Shown here: positions 51,214-62,092 of the stretch, piece after piece | Layout of the letters: the number at the start of each line of letters is the position of its first letter | Numbering within the stretch: position 1 is the stretch's first letter | NCBI RefSeq assembly: GCF_029338515.1 | Contig: NZ_CP119988.1 | Coordinates: forward strand, 4,588,001-4,652,000 | DNA: 64,000 nucleotides | From: Haloglomus litoreum | GTDB lineage: Archaea; Halobacteriota; Halobacteria; Halobacteriales; Haloarculaceae | Direction of reading: 5' to 3' | Notes under the pieces: generated by a model | What the model was told of the DNA's origin: nothing | Database searches by the model: none | The model's input: only the letters and a program-made list of their open reading frames with translations | Position numbers and translations under genes: made by a program

Positions 51214-53193
51214 TCAGACCACCCCCGCCGCCGCGAAGGCGACGTGACAGACGAGCGCGAGCGCCGCCGAGTGGAGCAGCGCCTCGTACCGGCCGCGGGC
51301 GGCGGTGCCGGCGAACCAGCCACAGGCCAGCATCGTCGCCTGTGCGACCCAGTAGAACCGGCGACCCGACCGGGCCCGGTCGACCGCGTCCGGGTCCAGC
51401 GCCGTGGCCGCGGCGCTCCCGCCGGCGTCCTGGACCGCCGAGAGCTGGGCGAACCCGTCGAGGACGTGGCCGTGGACCGCGAGGATGATGCCGACGACGA
51501 GCAACGCGGTCGTCCAGCCGACCGCCACGTACACCATCATGCTGCTCCGAAGTGACTTCCGTTCGTGCCGGAGCCGACCGACCTCCGTCTGTAGCGTCTC
51601 GAACGCCGCTTCCGGGTCGCCACCGAGTTCCAGCGCGCCCGTCACGAGGCCGATGGTCTGGGCCGCGAGCGGCGTCCCCACGCTGTCGACGAAGGCGTCG
51701 AGCGCGGCGGTCCGGCTGTCGGCCGCCGTCCCGCCCGCCGCCGCGTCATCGGATCCGTCGCCGGGCGCGACGGGCGCCTCGGCCAGGTCGAGTCGATAGG
51801 CGAGGTCGTCGACGTCGTCGCTCAGCGCGCCCAGGTCGGTCTCGCGGGCGACCGCCGCCACCGCGTCGGCGAACGGCCGGCCCAGCGTGACCCGTCCGGC
51901 GACCGCGTGGACGAAGTCCTGGATCTCGCGGTCCTTCGCGTCGTCGAGCCGTGCCCGCCTGACCGCGACCAGTCCCACGGGGAGCCCGTACGCGACGTAC
52001 GCGAGGAGACACGCCCGCGGGAGCGGGTAGCCCAGCGAGAGCGCCGCCCCCAGGACGCCGACGGCGGGCACGAGGAACACGACCGCCGCGCTCGCCGGCG
52101 TACGCAGCGCCGTCAGGAGCGTCCCCAGCCCACCCGGACGCTCGTGGCTCGGCGGCGACGCGCTGGGGGGCTGGAGCGACGCGACGAGCGCCGTCGCCCC
52201 CGCGCCGACGAGGAGGACGAACCCGGCGCTCCCGTAGGCCAGCAGCGCCCGGGGCGTGGTCGTGCCGAGCGGGGTCTGCATCGGCACGGAGAGGCCGGGC
52301 GCCAGCACCGCCAGCACGGTGACGACGACCACGAGCAGCGCCGGCAGGACCAGCAGGACGACGAACAGCTCGGCGACGAGTTCGAGGAAGTCCTCGGCGC
52401 GCTGGCGGGCGCGGGCCTGCTGGTGGCTCAGCATCCGCGACTCCATCTCGAGGTACTGCGAGAGGGCGTCGGCGCCCTGGTCGGCGTGTTCGCGGAACTT
52501 GAGCAGGAACGGCGCCAGCGTCTCGCGCGAGGGCGTGTCCCGGGCGACCCGGCGGAGCCCCTCGTCGAGACTCCCCGTGAGGGCCGCGCGGTTGAGCACG
52601 CGCCGGAACGCCGCACTCGTCTCCCCGTAGGCGTCGGCCTCGGCGACCTGCCGGAGCAGCGTCCGGCCGTCGTCGCTGCCCGTCGCGAGCGCGCGGAGGT
52701 ACCGGACCGCCCCGGGCAGGGTGCGCTCGATGGCGGCCTGCCGCGCGCTCGCGACCCACCGGAGGTACGTGCCGGCGAACCGGACGGTCCCGCGCTTCGC
52801 GAGCACCCCGGCGAGCAGACCAAGCGCGAGCGCGACGGCCGGCCGCGGCAGGTCCGGGACGGAGAGCCGCTCGATCAGCGGGAGCCCCTCGTGTGCGACC
52901 GACGCGAGCGTGGCGAGCAGGTCTGCGGGCACCGCGAGCCCGCCCACCGCCACCAGCCCGGCGACCCACAGCCCGACGAGCCACGACAGCGCGTACGCCC
53001 GGGCGAGGTACCGGTCGAACCCGACCCGGAGGTCGGCCGCACGGTAGCGCTTCCGGTCGCGGTCGTGACGCGACCGGTCCGCACGACCGGCGAACACCGC
53101 GTACACCGCGCGGTCGAGCGTCTGGACGACCGCGAACGGACCCGGCCCGTCCGCCCGGCGGCCCCGGGGCTCGTCGTCAGTCCGGGTCGCCAT
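51214..53193 (-). CDS. type II/IV secretion GspF (PilC/TadC)-like double-domain membrane protein
   Basis: 659 residues. Two GspF/TadC repeats. The first is about 130-260 (ARQAAIERTLPGAVRYLRALATGSDDGRTLLRQVAEADAYGE) with membrane helices near 270-310; the second is about 425-600 (DREIQDFVHAVAGRVTLGRPFADAVAAVARETDLG) with helices near the end. It is the inner-membrane platform for pilus-like machines and normally works with a PilB/TadA-type ATPase. None is adjacent: the upstream DNA holds only a 25-codon ORF. Drives assembly of the five downstream pilin-like proteins. Confidence 0.88.
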   Translation of the reverse strand: MATRTDDEPRGRRADGPGPFAVVQTLDRAVYAVFAGRADRSRHDRDRKRYRAADLRVGFDRYLARAYALSWLVGLWVAGLVAVGGLAVPADLLATLASVAHEGLPLIERLSVPDLPRPAVALALGLLAGVLAKRGTVRFAGTYLRWVASARQAAIERTLPGAVRYLRALATGSDDGRTLLRQVAEADAYGETSAAFRRVLNRAALTGSLDEGLRRVARDTPSRETLAPFLLKFREHADQGADALSQYLEMESRMLSHQQARARQRAEDFLELVAELFVVLLVLPALLVVVVTVLAVLAPGLSVPMQTPLGTTTPRALLAYGSAGFVLLVGAGATALVASLQPPSASPPSHERPGGLGTLLTALRTPASAAVVFLVPAVGVLGAALSLGYPLPRACLLAYVAYGLPVGLVAVRRARLDDAKDREIQDFVHAVAGRVTLGRPFADAVAAVARETDLGALSDDVDDLAYRLDLAEAPVAPGDGSDDAAAGGTAADSRTAALDAFVDSVGTPLAAQTIGLVTGALELGGDPEAAFETLQTEVGRLRHERKSLRSSMMVYVAVGWTTALLVVGIILAVHGHVLDGFAQLSAVQDAGGSAAATALDPDAVDRARSGRRFYWVAQATMLACGWFAGTAARGRYEALLHSAALALVCHVAFAAAGVV

Positions 53194-53254
53194 CGGTCAC
53201 CCCCGCATCCCTCTCCCCGGCAGCGTCCGTGGGTGTCGCTCCCTGCGACGACAT
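53177..53254 (-). CDS. 25-residue leader ORF overlapping gspF-like start
   Basis: ATG 53254 to TGA 53177, overlapping the gspF-like ATG (53193) by 17 nt in another frame. TATA-like CTTAAAATTT is centred about 31 nt upstream of this ATG, so the mRNA likely begins here and translation of the downstream gene is coupled. The peptide (starts MSSQGATPTDAAGERDAG) is polar and low-complexity, like the N-terminal stub typical of haloarchaeal PilB-type ATPases. It could be the scar of a deleted ATPase gene. Confidence 0.4.
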   Translation of the reverse strand: MSSQGATPTDAAGERDAGVTDGDPD

Positions 53255-53279
53255 GGGGGAGTTTTCCCGAGGTATCTGT

Positions 53280-53289
53280 CTTAAAATTT
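53280..53289 (-). promoter_or_regulatory. TATA-like box of the pilin/gspF operon
   Basis: AAATTTTAAG on the minus strand, centred about 31 nt before ATG 53254 of the leader ORF; predicts a leaderless transcript starting with that ORF. Confidence 0.5.
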
Positions 53290-53396
53290 CGTGATGCAGT
53301 CAGTAATTCGTATCCGGAGCAGCGAGAAAGGTTCCACGCTGGCTCCCCCTCGCAGCTCCACGTGAGAAGCGCGCCAGCGACGGCCTACGGAGGGAT

Positions 53397-53648
53397 TCAG
53401 GAGCCGACGGCCTCGGAACGGTCATCCTCCCGGGTGGCGGCGCGGCGGTGGGCCAGCCGGGTCCGGACGCCGGCAGCGACGCGGGGGATGACCCGCGCAC
53501 CGACGGCCCCCACCGCGACGGCCGCGACGGTCCCGGGGTACGAGAGCGCCAGCAGGGTCACGACCAGTGTGACCGCACTGGCCGCCAGCACGACAGCGAT
53601 CCGACGGGAACTGACCCCCGTGGCGTCGGGGGAGTGGGTTCGGTTCAT
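53397..53648 (-). CDS. small two-TM membrane protein
   Basis: 83 residues from ATG 53648 (MNRTHSPDATGVSSRRIAVVL), with hydrophobic stretches about 16-32 (IAVVLAASAVTLVVTLLAL) and 37-50 (GTVAAVAVGAVGARVI) and a basic/acidic tail. Seven codons further up is another ATG. Located between the pilin operon promoter and the TRAP promoter. Function unknown. 53649-53889 holds no gene. Confidence 0.6.
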   Translation of the reverse strand: MNRTHSPDATGVSSRRIAVVLAASAVTLVVTLLALSYPGTVAAVAVGAVGARVIPRVAAGVRTRLAHRRAATREDDRSEAVGS

Positions 53649-53889
53649 ATCTACAGGGATGGCCGCCATCCCCTTGAGTGTAATCTGAATGAAACTTCTG
53701 TAACCGCGATTACTGAACTAGATTTCAGCAACCGCATCAGGAACCACCAGGGGAACCGACGGAACGCGGTGGACCAGGATATCGGGGGATATACGAGAAC
53801 AACCCACACAGAGGTCGTTCAGATATAATACCCCCTACACATACTCTGTCAAACTATCCACCCATCTCGTTAACAGGCTTAAGATAGAA

Positions 53890-53899
53890 GGCTATATAC
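53890..53899 (+). promoter_or_regulatory. TATA box of the TRAP operon
   Basis: GCTATATACG, centred 28 nt upstream of the ATG at 53923; a leaderless start is expected. Confidence 0.55.
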
Positions 53900-53922
53900 G
53901 GCACCAGTGTTATCCCGCCATC

Positions 53923-55023
53923 ATGAGAGAGAAACTATCATACGACGTGGACAGACGCTCGTTCCTGCGACGCACCGCCGGTGCGGCCGGCGCGGCCGGC
54001 CTCACATCCATCGCCGGGTGTTTCGGTGACACCGGTGGCGACGGCGGCGATGGCGGCGGCGGCGACGGCGGTGACGGCGGCGACGGCGGCAGCGCGCCGG
54101 GCGCCGACGGCGAGATGGTCATGAAGACGGCCTCCGAGACGACGGCGGCCTACTCGATGAGCCAGGTCATCGCCTCGGCGGTGAGCCAGAACTCCGACGA
54201 GGTGACGGTCAACGCCCGGCCGAGCCAGGGGACGAACCGGAACGTCGCGGAGGTCACCCAGGGCAAGACCGAGATCGCGTACGTCCAGAACTGGACGGCC
54301 GCGAAGATCCGCAACGGCGAGGAGCCGTTCGGCGACCTCGACTACCAGCCCATGCAGGTGTTCCACCTGTACGACCTGGCGTGGTTCATGGCGTCGGCCA
54401 ACGACGGCTGGACGAGCGTGAGCGACATCGGCGCCGGCAGCGCCATCTCGCCGACGCCGCGCGGGTCGGGGACGGCGGAGATGCTCGAGTACGCGCTCGG
54501 GTTCGCCGTCGACGACTACGAGCGCGTCAGTATCGGCTACAGCGACCAGGCCAGCGCGATGAGCGAGGGGCGCCTCGACGCGGGCGCGGCGACCTACGTC
54601 AACCTCGCCATCGAGCCGGGCTGGCTCCAGCAGATGAAGAGCACGGTCGACCTGCGGGTGCTTGACTTCCCCGACGAGGTCGTCAGCGAGCTGGAGGACG
54701 ATCCGGCCATCGTCGTCTCCGACATCGACATGAGCGACTTCGAGGACTACGGCTACACGCCGGACACCCTCAGCACGCCGACGCTGGCGTACAACTTCAT
54801 CGTCCGCGAGGACCACGACTACGACACCCTCTACAACTTCCTGTCGACGCTGTGGGAGCAGCGCGAGGGGCTGCAGGAGGAGACGGGGCTGCTCGCGCCG
54901 CTGGCGGAGGGTGACGCCTGGGTGAAGAACTCGTACGCCGACTTCCCCTTCCACCCCGCGGCCGCCGACTTCTACGAGGAGCAGGGCCTCTGGTCCGACG
55001 AGTTCGTCCGCGGAGAGGAGTAA
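53923..55023 (+). CDS. TAXI-family TRAP transporter substrate-binding lipoprotein
   Basis: 366 residues. Tat lipoprotein signal (RRSFLRRTAGAAGAAGLTSIAGCF), then a Gly/Asp low-complexity linker (about 36-58) and a TAXI domain: AYSMSQVIASAVSQNSDEVTVNARPSQGTNRN, with an RGSGTAEM-like ligand loop. It captures the extracellular solute and hands it to the fused permease 21 nt downstream. First gene of the four-gene unit. The ligand is likely an organic acid or amino-acid-like compound. Confidence 0.92.
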   Translation: MREKLSYDVDRRSFLRRTAGAAGAAGLTSIAGCFGDTGGDGGDGGGGDGGDGGDGGSAPGADGEMVMKTASETTAAYSMSQVIASAVSQNSDEVTVNARPSQGTNRNVAEVTQGKTEIAYVQNWTAAKIRNGEEPFGDLDYQPMQVFHLYDLAWFMASANDGWTSVSDIGAGSAISPTPRGSGTAEMLEYALGFAVDDYERVSIGYSDQASAMSEGRLDAGAATYVNLAIEPGWLQQMKSTVDLRVLDFPDEVVSELEDDPAIVVSDIDMSDFEDYGYTPDTLSTPTLAYNFIVREDHDYDTLYNFLSTLWEQREGLQEETGLLAPLAEGDAWVKNSYADFPFHPAAADFYEEQGLWSDEFVRGEE

Positions 55024-55044
55024 CGCGGCCCCCCGCATCCTCCC

Positions 55045-57390
55045 ATGCCCGAGACCACCGACACCCAGTCGACATCGCCGGCCGCGCTCCTCGCGGCGTT
55101 CAGGGACCGCTCGCCCCGGGAGCGGCTGCTGCTGCCGGTCGTATCGCTCCTCGCCGTCGCGCTGACCGCCTACACCATCTACTTCGCGTGGGACCGGCCG
55201 TTCACGCAGATCATCCACGGCATCGTGTTCATGCACATCGGCCTCGCGCTGTACTACCTGGATCTCGCCTACCGGCGGGTCGCCGACGGTGGGTCCATCG
55301 TGGAGGGACCGGTCGTCGGGCGCCTGGGTGAACGCGTCCAGCGCCTGTACGGCACCGTCGACACGGTCGTCTGTCTGGTGCTGGCCGTCGTCTCGGCGTA
55401 CTCGGGCTACTTCTTCGTCACGCAGTACGACCGCCTGACCGGCGACGCCATCCTGCTGGGCTACGCGAACTTCGACCTGTACATGGGGCTGGTCGTCGTC
55501 GGCCTCGCCATCGACGCGACCCGGCGGGCCTACGGCTGGTCCATCGCGCTCGTCGCGCTGAGCGCCATCGGCTACGCGCTGTACGGCTCCGTCTTCCCGG
55601 GCTTCCTGCAGCACACCGGCCTCGCCACCAGCGACGTGGCGCTGTACGGCGCGACCCAGATCGAGCGCTCGGGGGCGTACGGCTTCATCACGCAGGCCGG
55701 CGCGAAGTACGTCGCCATCTTCATCATGTTCGCCGGGCTCGCGCGGGCCTACGGCATCCTCGACATCGTGCTGGATCTGAGCGAGCGGATGGGCAAGCGC
55801 CTCCGCAGCGGCATCGTCCACGTCGCCGTCATCTCCTCGATGGCGATGGGCTCGATCACGGGGAGCGCGGCCGCCAACGCCGCGACGACTGGCAGCTTCA
55901 CCATCCCGATGATGCAGCGCCAGGGCGTCCGCGAGGACTTCACCGCCGCCATCGAGAGCGTCGCCTCCAGCGGCGGCCAGATCATGCCGCCGGTCATGGG
56001 CGTGGCCGCCTTCCTGATGGCCGACTTCATCGGGGTGCCGTACGTCCGCATCATCCAGGCCGGGTTCCTGCCGGCGCTGCTGTTCTACTTCAGCGTCGGC
56101 GTCGCCGTCCAGTTCGTCGTCCTCAAGCACGGCTGGACGAGCGACCGCGGCGAGGACACGGCCGGGATGGCCGGCGTCCTGTTCGGCCGGGACGCGCTCG
56201 TGAAGGTCGCGTACATCGCGCTGGCCATCGGGAGCTTCCTGGCCGCACGGCAGGGCATCGGCCTCTCGCTGCTCGTCTCCGGCGGGGTGGCGCTCGTCGC
56301 GCTGCTGGTCGTCCGGTACGTCCAGGGCGCGGTCGCCACCTCCGCCCGGGAGGGCACGCTCGAACTCGGGCGGGCCATCGAGTGGTTCTTCCACGGGACC
56401 TACTTCCTCATCCCGATGGCCGTCCTCGTCTACGCGCTCGCGGTCATGCAGCTGTCGGCGCTCCCGACCGGGCTGTACACGGTGCTGACGCTCATCGCCG
56501 TCATGTACGTCCGGGACCTGGGGCTGCTGGTGCTGTCGTGGACGTCGGTCGGGGAATCGGTCGACCGGGAGTGGATCGCCGAGCGCGACGGTGCGAGCCA
56601 GGTGGGCGCGACCGTCGTCGGGACGACGGTGAAGACGCTGCGCGGCTTCCAGAAGGGGGCGCTCGACATGGCGCCCCTGGTCGGCGTGCTGGCCGCGATG
56701 GGCGTCATCATCAAGATGCTGACCCAGACGGGGCTCTCCGGGAAGATCAGCCTCCGGATGGTCGCGCTGGCGGGCGGCGTACTGCTCGTCGCCCTGCTGC
56801 TGGCGATGATCACCAGCATCCTGTTCGGGCTGGGCATGCCGACGCCCGCCGCGTACGTCCTGGTGGCGGCGCTGCTGACGAGCCCGCTGATGGAGCTGGG
56901 CGTCCCGCAGATCACGGCCCACCTGTTCGTGTTCTACTTCGCGATGCTGTCGGCCATCACGCCGCCCGTCGCGGTCGGCGTGGCCGTGGCCTCGCGCATC
57001 GCCGACGCCGGCTTCCTCATCTCCGCGAAGCAGGCGCTCCGTATCGGCGCCGCCGGCTTCCTCATCCCGTTCGCGCTGGTCACCAACAACAGCCTGGTGA
57101 CGTGGACGCTGACCGGGACGCCGGTCGCGGCGGCCTGCGTCCTCGTCGGCGTCGTCGCGCTGACGGCCGTCACCATCGGCTACGACGGCCGCCACGTGCT
57201 GGGAATCCCGCACCGCGCGGTCTACCTCCTGCTCTCGCTGGGCGCGCTGTTCGGCCCGGCACTCGGCGGGACCATCGGCGGGAGCACCGCCATGGCGCTC
57301 CAGGTCGGGACCGCGGCCCTCGCGCTCGCCGGCCTGGGGCTGGCCCAGCTGGACCGCCTCCCGACGGCCGTCACGCCGGTCCGGGACTGA
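55045..57390 (+). CDS. TRAP transporter fused permease (small plus large subunit)
   Basis: 781 residues, about 18 hydrophobic helices. An N-terminal small-subunit-like part (about 1-200) is joined to the DctM-like large subunit with SMAMGSITGSAAANAATTGSFTIPMMQR and VASSGGQIMPPVMGVAAFLMADFIGVPY. Imports the TAXI-bound solute driven by an ion gradient. It follows the binding protein by 21 nt and precedes the ThDP enzyme by 96 nt, so transport and first catabolic steps are linked. Confidence 0.93.
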   Translation: MPETTDTQSTSPAALLAAFRDRSPRERLLLPVVSLLAVALTAYTIYFAWDRPFTQIIHGIVFMHIGLALYYLDLAYRRVADGGSIVEGPVVGRLGERVQRLYGTVDTVVCLVLAVVSAYSGYFFVTQYDRLTGDAILLGYANFDLYMGLVVVGLAIDATRRAYGWSIALVALSAIGYALYGSVFPGFLQHTGLATSDVALYGATQIERSGAYGFITQAGAKYVAIFIMFAGLARAYGILDIVLDLSERMGKRLRSGIVHVAVISSMAMGSITGSAAANAATTGSFTIPMMQRQGVREDFTAAIESVASSGGQIMPPVMGVAAFLMADFIGVPYVRIIQAGFLPALLFYFSVGVAVQFVVLKHGWTSDRGEDTAGMAGVLFGRDALVKVAYIALAIGSFLAARQGIGLSLLVSGGVALVALLVVRYVQGAVATSAREGTLELGRAIEWFFHGTYFLIPMAVLVYALAVMQLSALPTGLYTVLTLIAVMYVRDLGLLVLSWTSVGESVDREWIAERDGASQVGATVVGTTVKTLRGFQKGALDMAPLVGVLAAMGVIIKMLTQTGLSGKISLRMVALAGGVLLVALLLAMITSILFGLGMPTPAAYVLVAALLTSPLMELGVPQITAHLFVFYFAMLSAITPPVAVGVAVASRIADAGFLISAKQALRIGAAGFLIPFALVTNNSLVTWTLTGTPVAAACVLVGVVALTAVTIGYDGRHVLGIPHRAVYLLLSLGALFGPALGGTIGGSTAMALQVGTAALALAGLGLAQLDRLPTAVTPVRD

Positions 57391-57486
57391 CGCTCCCCTC
57401 TCACACTTCATGACCCGTTCACCGTCACCGCACCGTCTGGACGCGTACCCGCTTGCTCGCAAGGTACCTGCAACGGAGGGCTCGCC

Positions 57487-59184
57487 GTGGTAGCCGACTA
57501 CACCGGCGCCGACCTGTTCGTCGACGCCTGCGAGCGGTACGGCGTCGAGCACCTGTTCGGCAACCCCGGGACGACCGAACTTCCGGTGATGGACGCGCTC
57601 TCCCGGAGCGACCTGGCGTACGTCCTCGGCCTGCACGAGGACATCGCGGTCGGGATGGCCGCGGGCTACGCGAGCACGCGACGCTACCACAGCCATCACG
57701 ACCCGTCGGTACTGCCGGTCGGCGTCGTCAACCTCCACATCACGCCGGGACTCGCGCACGGCCTCGGCAACACGTACGGCGCCGAGTTCGCGGGCGCGCC
57801 GCTGGTCATCACGGCCGGCAACCACGAGCGGGACTTCCGCCACGAGGAGCCGCTGCTGCACGGCGACCTCCTCGAACTGGTCGACCAGTTCACGAAGTGG
57901 TCCGACGAGGTGCTGTCGGTCGACGCGCTCCCGACGATGCTCCGGCGGGCGTTCCGTGTCGCGCTGACGCCGCCGACCGGCCCCGTCTTCCTCGGGCTCC
58001 CGGTCGACGTGATGCGCGAGGCGACCAGCCCGGACGCCATCGAGCCGCTCGGGCCCGTCCCGAACGGCGGGGGCGGCGACCCCGCCCAGCTCGCCCGGGC
58101 GGCCGACCTCCTGGTCGACGCCGACGAGCCGGTCCTCGTGGTGGGCGACGAGATCGCCCGCTCGGGAACGGACGCCGTCGAGCAGGCGGTCGCCTTCGCG
58201 GAGGCCGCCGGCGCACGGGTCCACGCCGAGATCCTGGGCTGTGAGGTGAACGTCCCGACCGACCACCCGCAGTGGGTGTCACACCTCCCGCCGAGCGAGC
58301 GCCTCGTCCGGGAGGCGATGGACACCGACACGGTCGTCCTCGCCGGCTGCTCGACCCACACGACGGTTTCGCGCCACGAGGGCGACCTCATCGACCCGGA
58401 GACGACCTGCATCCACATCTCGAACGACGCCTGGGAGCTCGGCAAGAACCAGCCCGCCGACGCGGCCGTCCTCGGCGACCCCGGCCTCGTGCTGGGGGCG
58501 CTGGCCGACCGGCTCGACGACCGGCTCGACGAGGCGACCCGGGAGGAGCGACTCGCGGCCGTCCGGGCGTTCGACGACGCGTTCGGCGCCCGCCTGTGGG
58601 CCACGAGCGAGGACGAGACGCCGCCCGGAGACACCCGGGCGTCGAAGGCCGACCTGGTCGACGCCATCGGCGCGGTCGCGCCGGACGCGTTCATCGTCGA
58701 CGAGGGCATCACCTCGAAGTACCCGCTGCTCATCCGGTCGTCGCTGGCCCCCGAGGGCCTGCTCTCGAACAAGGGCGGCGGCCTCGGCTACGGGCTCCCG
58801 GCCTCGGTCGGGGCGGCGCTGGCCGAGTCGTTGCGCGAGGAACCCCGCGACGTGCTCGGGTTCATCGGCGACGGGTCGTACCTCTACTACCCGCAGGCGG
58901 TGTACTCGGCCGCGCGATACGACCTCGACCTGACGGTCGTGGTCGCGGACAACCGGAACTACCGCATCCTGAAGGACAACACGCAGGCGATGTTCGGCGG
59001 CACGGACGCCGACCACGACTACGTCGGGATGGACTTCGAGCCCCCGGTCGACCTCGTGGCGAGTGCCGAGGCCCACGGCGCCGCGGCCGAGCGGGCCGAG
59101 ACGCCCGACGAGATCGCCCCCGCGCTGGAACGGGCCCTCGACACCGACGGCCCGAGCGTGATCGACGTGCTCGTCCACGACTGA
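57487..59184 (+). CDS. ThDP-dependent decarboxylase, benzoylformate decarboxylase-like
   Basis: 565 residues from GTG 57487 with the ribosome site GGAGGG 6 nt upstream. Pyr domain with FGNPGTTELPVMDALSR and ThDP-activating Glu in HEDIAVGMAAGYA. NLHITPGLAHGLGNTYG aligns with the His70 region of benzoylformate decarboxylase. The PP domain has GDGSYLYYPQAVYSA and NRNYRIL (GDG...N Mg site). A 10-15-residue His-rich insert (RRYHSHHDPSVLPVG) is unusual. Decarboxylates a 2-oxo acid to an aldehyde; acetolactate synthase-like alternatives cannot be ruled out. Confidence 0.85.
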   Translation: MVADYTGADLFVDACERYGVEHLFGNPGTTELPVMDALSRSDLAYVLGLHEDIAVGMAAGYASTRRYHSHHDPSVLPVGVVNLHITPGLAHGLGNTYGAEFAGAPLVITAGNHERDFRHEEPLLHGDLLELVDQFTKWSDEVLSVDALPTMLRRAFRVALTPPTGPVFLGLPVDVMREATSPDAIEPLGPVPNGGGGDPAQLARAADLLVDADEPVLVVGDEIARSGTDAVEQAVAFAEAAGARVHAEILGCEVNVPTDHPQWVSHLPPSERLVREAMDTDTVVLAGCSTHTTVSRHEGDLIDPETTCIHISNDAWELGKNQPADAAVLGDPGLVLGALADRLDDRLDEATREERLAAVRAFDDAFGARLWATSEDETPPGDTRASKADLVDAIGAVAPDAFIVDEGITSKYPLLIRSSLAPEGLLSNKGGGLGYGLPASVGAALAESLREEPRDVLGFIGDGSYLYYPQAVYSAARYDLDLTVVVADNRNYRILKDNTQAMFGGTDADHDYVGMDFEPPVDLVASAEAHGAAAERAETPDEIAPALERALDTDGPSVIDVLVHD

Positions 59185-59226
59185 CGCCGAAGCACCGCCA
59201 TCGAAACCGACACACAACCCACACCA

Positions 59227-60807
<1,581 letters not shown>

Positions 60808-61084
60808 GCGGCGGCTCACAGAGCGGTCGTTCGCTTCGATCGCTACTCGGTACTCCGATGGGTGTTCGGAGTCGGCATCGGATGCAGACGGTGGGGGCGA
60901 CGGGCGAGCGCACTGCGTCGCTTCTGACAGGTAACGTCGATCTTCGAGGAGTGATGCTGGATACAGCGCGCGAATACAGCAGGTCCGACATCGAGGTGTG
61001 AGTCAGCGTAGAGAGGTGATTTGTATAAATACCATCGACATCACTGTTTCAGGTATTAGTAACCGCCTGTCGTACGACACGCCA
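60808..61084. other. intergenic region before the HTH cluster
   Basis: 277 bp with no supportable gene. GC falls steeply after about 60990. Contains the 16-bp element at 61031-61046 and TATA-like sequences (TGTATAAAT at 61022-61030, TATTAGTAA near 61054-61062). Confidence 0.5.
61031..61046 (+). promoter_or_regulatory. 16-bp element shared with the HalOD1 promoter
   Basis: ACCATCGACATCACTG, identical on the opposite strand to 63138-63153. Lies upstream of the TATA-like TATTAGTAA, which is centred about 29 nt before the ATG of the leader ORF at 61085. The inner CATC-GA-CATC is a direct repeat. Candidate activator or repressor site for an HTH_10 protein. Confidence 0.6.
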
Positions 61085-61156
61085 ATGGACTGTTTGTGGG
61101 TACGGACAATGGACTGTGTTGCTGGACCAGCCCGACGAGGTCAGTTGGTGGCATGA
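61085..61156 (+). CDS. 23-residue leader ORF coupled to the HTH gene
   Basis: ATG 61085, in frame to TGA at 61154-61156, so the stop overlaps the HTH ATG (61153) as ATGA. The peptide starts MDCLWVRTMDCVAG and ends RRGQLVA; MDC occurs twice. The TATA-like site centred about 29 nt upstream suggests leaderless translation of this ORF, followed by reinitiation at the HTH gene. Confidence 0.4.
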   Translation: MDCLWVRTMDCVAGPARRGQLVA

Positions 61157-61827
61157 GCGTTGTTGCTCAATTCACCATTCCCGCAACCCAGTTCGTCCTC
61201 GGTGAGCTACTCGAAGTCGGGAGCGGGCCCGAAATACGACTCGAATCAGTAATCCCGACTGGGGACTCGGTCGTGCCCTACTTCTGGGTGGGCAACGAAC
61301 ACGCCGATGCCGTCCAGGCGGCACTCGAAGAATCCGAGTTCGTCGACGAGGTTACGATCGTAGATGGCTCACAGTCAGAGACCCTGTTTCGCGTCGTGTG
61401 GGCCAACGATGTCGATGGATTATTCGGCCTTATCCGTGACACTGACGCCGCCCTGTTAGAGGCCGAGGGACTGGGTGACGACTGGGTCTTCCGGATGCGG
61501 TTCTCCGAGCGTGAGTCACTCTCCGAGTTCTATCAGGCCTGCATCGAGAAGGGGTTCACACCAGACTTAGAAGAAGTGAACAGCCCGTTCAGCTCTGCCG
61601 ATATCAGCAGTTTCGGCGTCACCGAGCCCCAAAAAGAGGTACTTCTCGCCGCCCTGGAGAATGGTTACTTCGACGTTCCCCGGGAGATCAACCTTACCGA
61701 CCTGGCCGACGATCTGGACATCTCGGATACGGCAGCGTCACAGCGCATCAGGCGCGGAATGAAGACGCTGCTGTCTGGCACGCTCGCGGCCCGTGAGAAG
61801 CGAGAGACGGACAGTGACGACGAGTAG
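61153..61827 (+). CDS. HTH_10 bacterio-opsin activator-type regulator A
   Basis: 224 residues from ATG 61153 (MSVVAQFTIPATQFVLGELLE). N-terminal sensor-like domain with IRLESVIPTGDSVVPYFWVGNEH, a second beta part (DWVFRMRFSERESLSEFYQACIEKGF) and a C-terminal HTH_10 at about 160-210 (QKEVLLAALENGYFDVPREINLTDLADDLDISDTAASQRIRRG). DNA-binding regulator. Very similar to the gene at 63164-63856 (shared PYFW, YFDVPR.INLTDLA). Codon use is less GC-biased than the rest of the window, consistent with transfer. Confidence 0.9.
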   Translation: MSVVAQFTIPATQFVLGELLEVGSGPEIRLESVIPTGDSVVPYFWVGNEHADAVQAALEESEFVDEVTIVDGSQSETLFRVVWANDVDGLFGLIRDTDAALLEAEGLGDDWVFRMRFSERESLSEFYQACIEKGFTPDLEEVNSPFSSADISSFGVTEPQKEVLLAALENGYFDVPREINLTDLADDLDISDTAASQRIRRGMKTLLSGTLAAREKRETDSDDE

Positions 61828-61975
61828 CTAATCGGTCCGCCAGTCACAGCCGTTGTGGAGTCTCGGTGTCCAGTGACAACCCCGTCGAGTGACAGGAATG
61901 GACGACGCTACTGGCACGCTCGATACGGAGTTTATTATAATAGACTTCTCTATCACTGCATAGGCCGCATGCACG

Positions 61976-62092
61976 ATGCGTGAAAATAGTCTGGTGAGGT
62001 CGAACAGTGGTTGTGGTCGCATGAGTAACCACAGTGCTCGCAGGGCGAGCGCTGTCGAACCCAACTCCATGAGAGGCCAGGCGAGGAGATGA
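61976..62092 (+). CDS. 38-residue leader ORF coupled to the second HTH gene
   Basis: ATG 61976 to TGA 62090-62092. The stop overlaps the HTH gene's ATG (62089) as ATGA. The peptide is Arg/Ser-rich (MRENSLVRSNSGCGRMSN..., ending GQARR). TATA-like TTATTATAATAG at 61931-61942 puts the transcript start just upstream of this ORF. Same layout as the ORF at 61085. May only be a spacer, but the repeated arrangement is notable. Confidence 0.4.
   Translation: MRENSLVRSNSGCGRMSNHSARRASAVEPNSMRGQARR

Noticed and set aside
53938-58266. Very long open frame (over 1,400 codons) on the minus strand opposite the TRAP and ThDP genes
   Set aside because: High GC codon bias leaves the antisense frame free of stops; composition is low-complexity Arg/Asp/Gly-rich and the plus-strand genes have clear domains.
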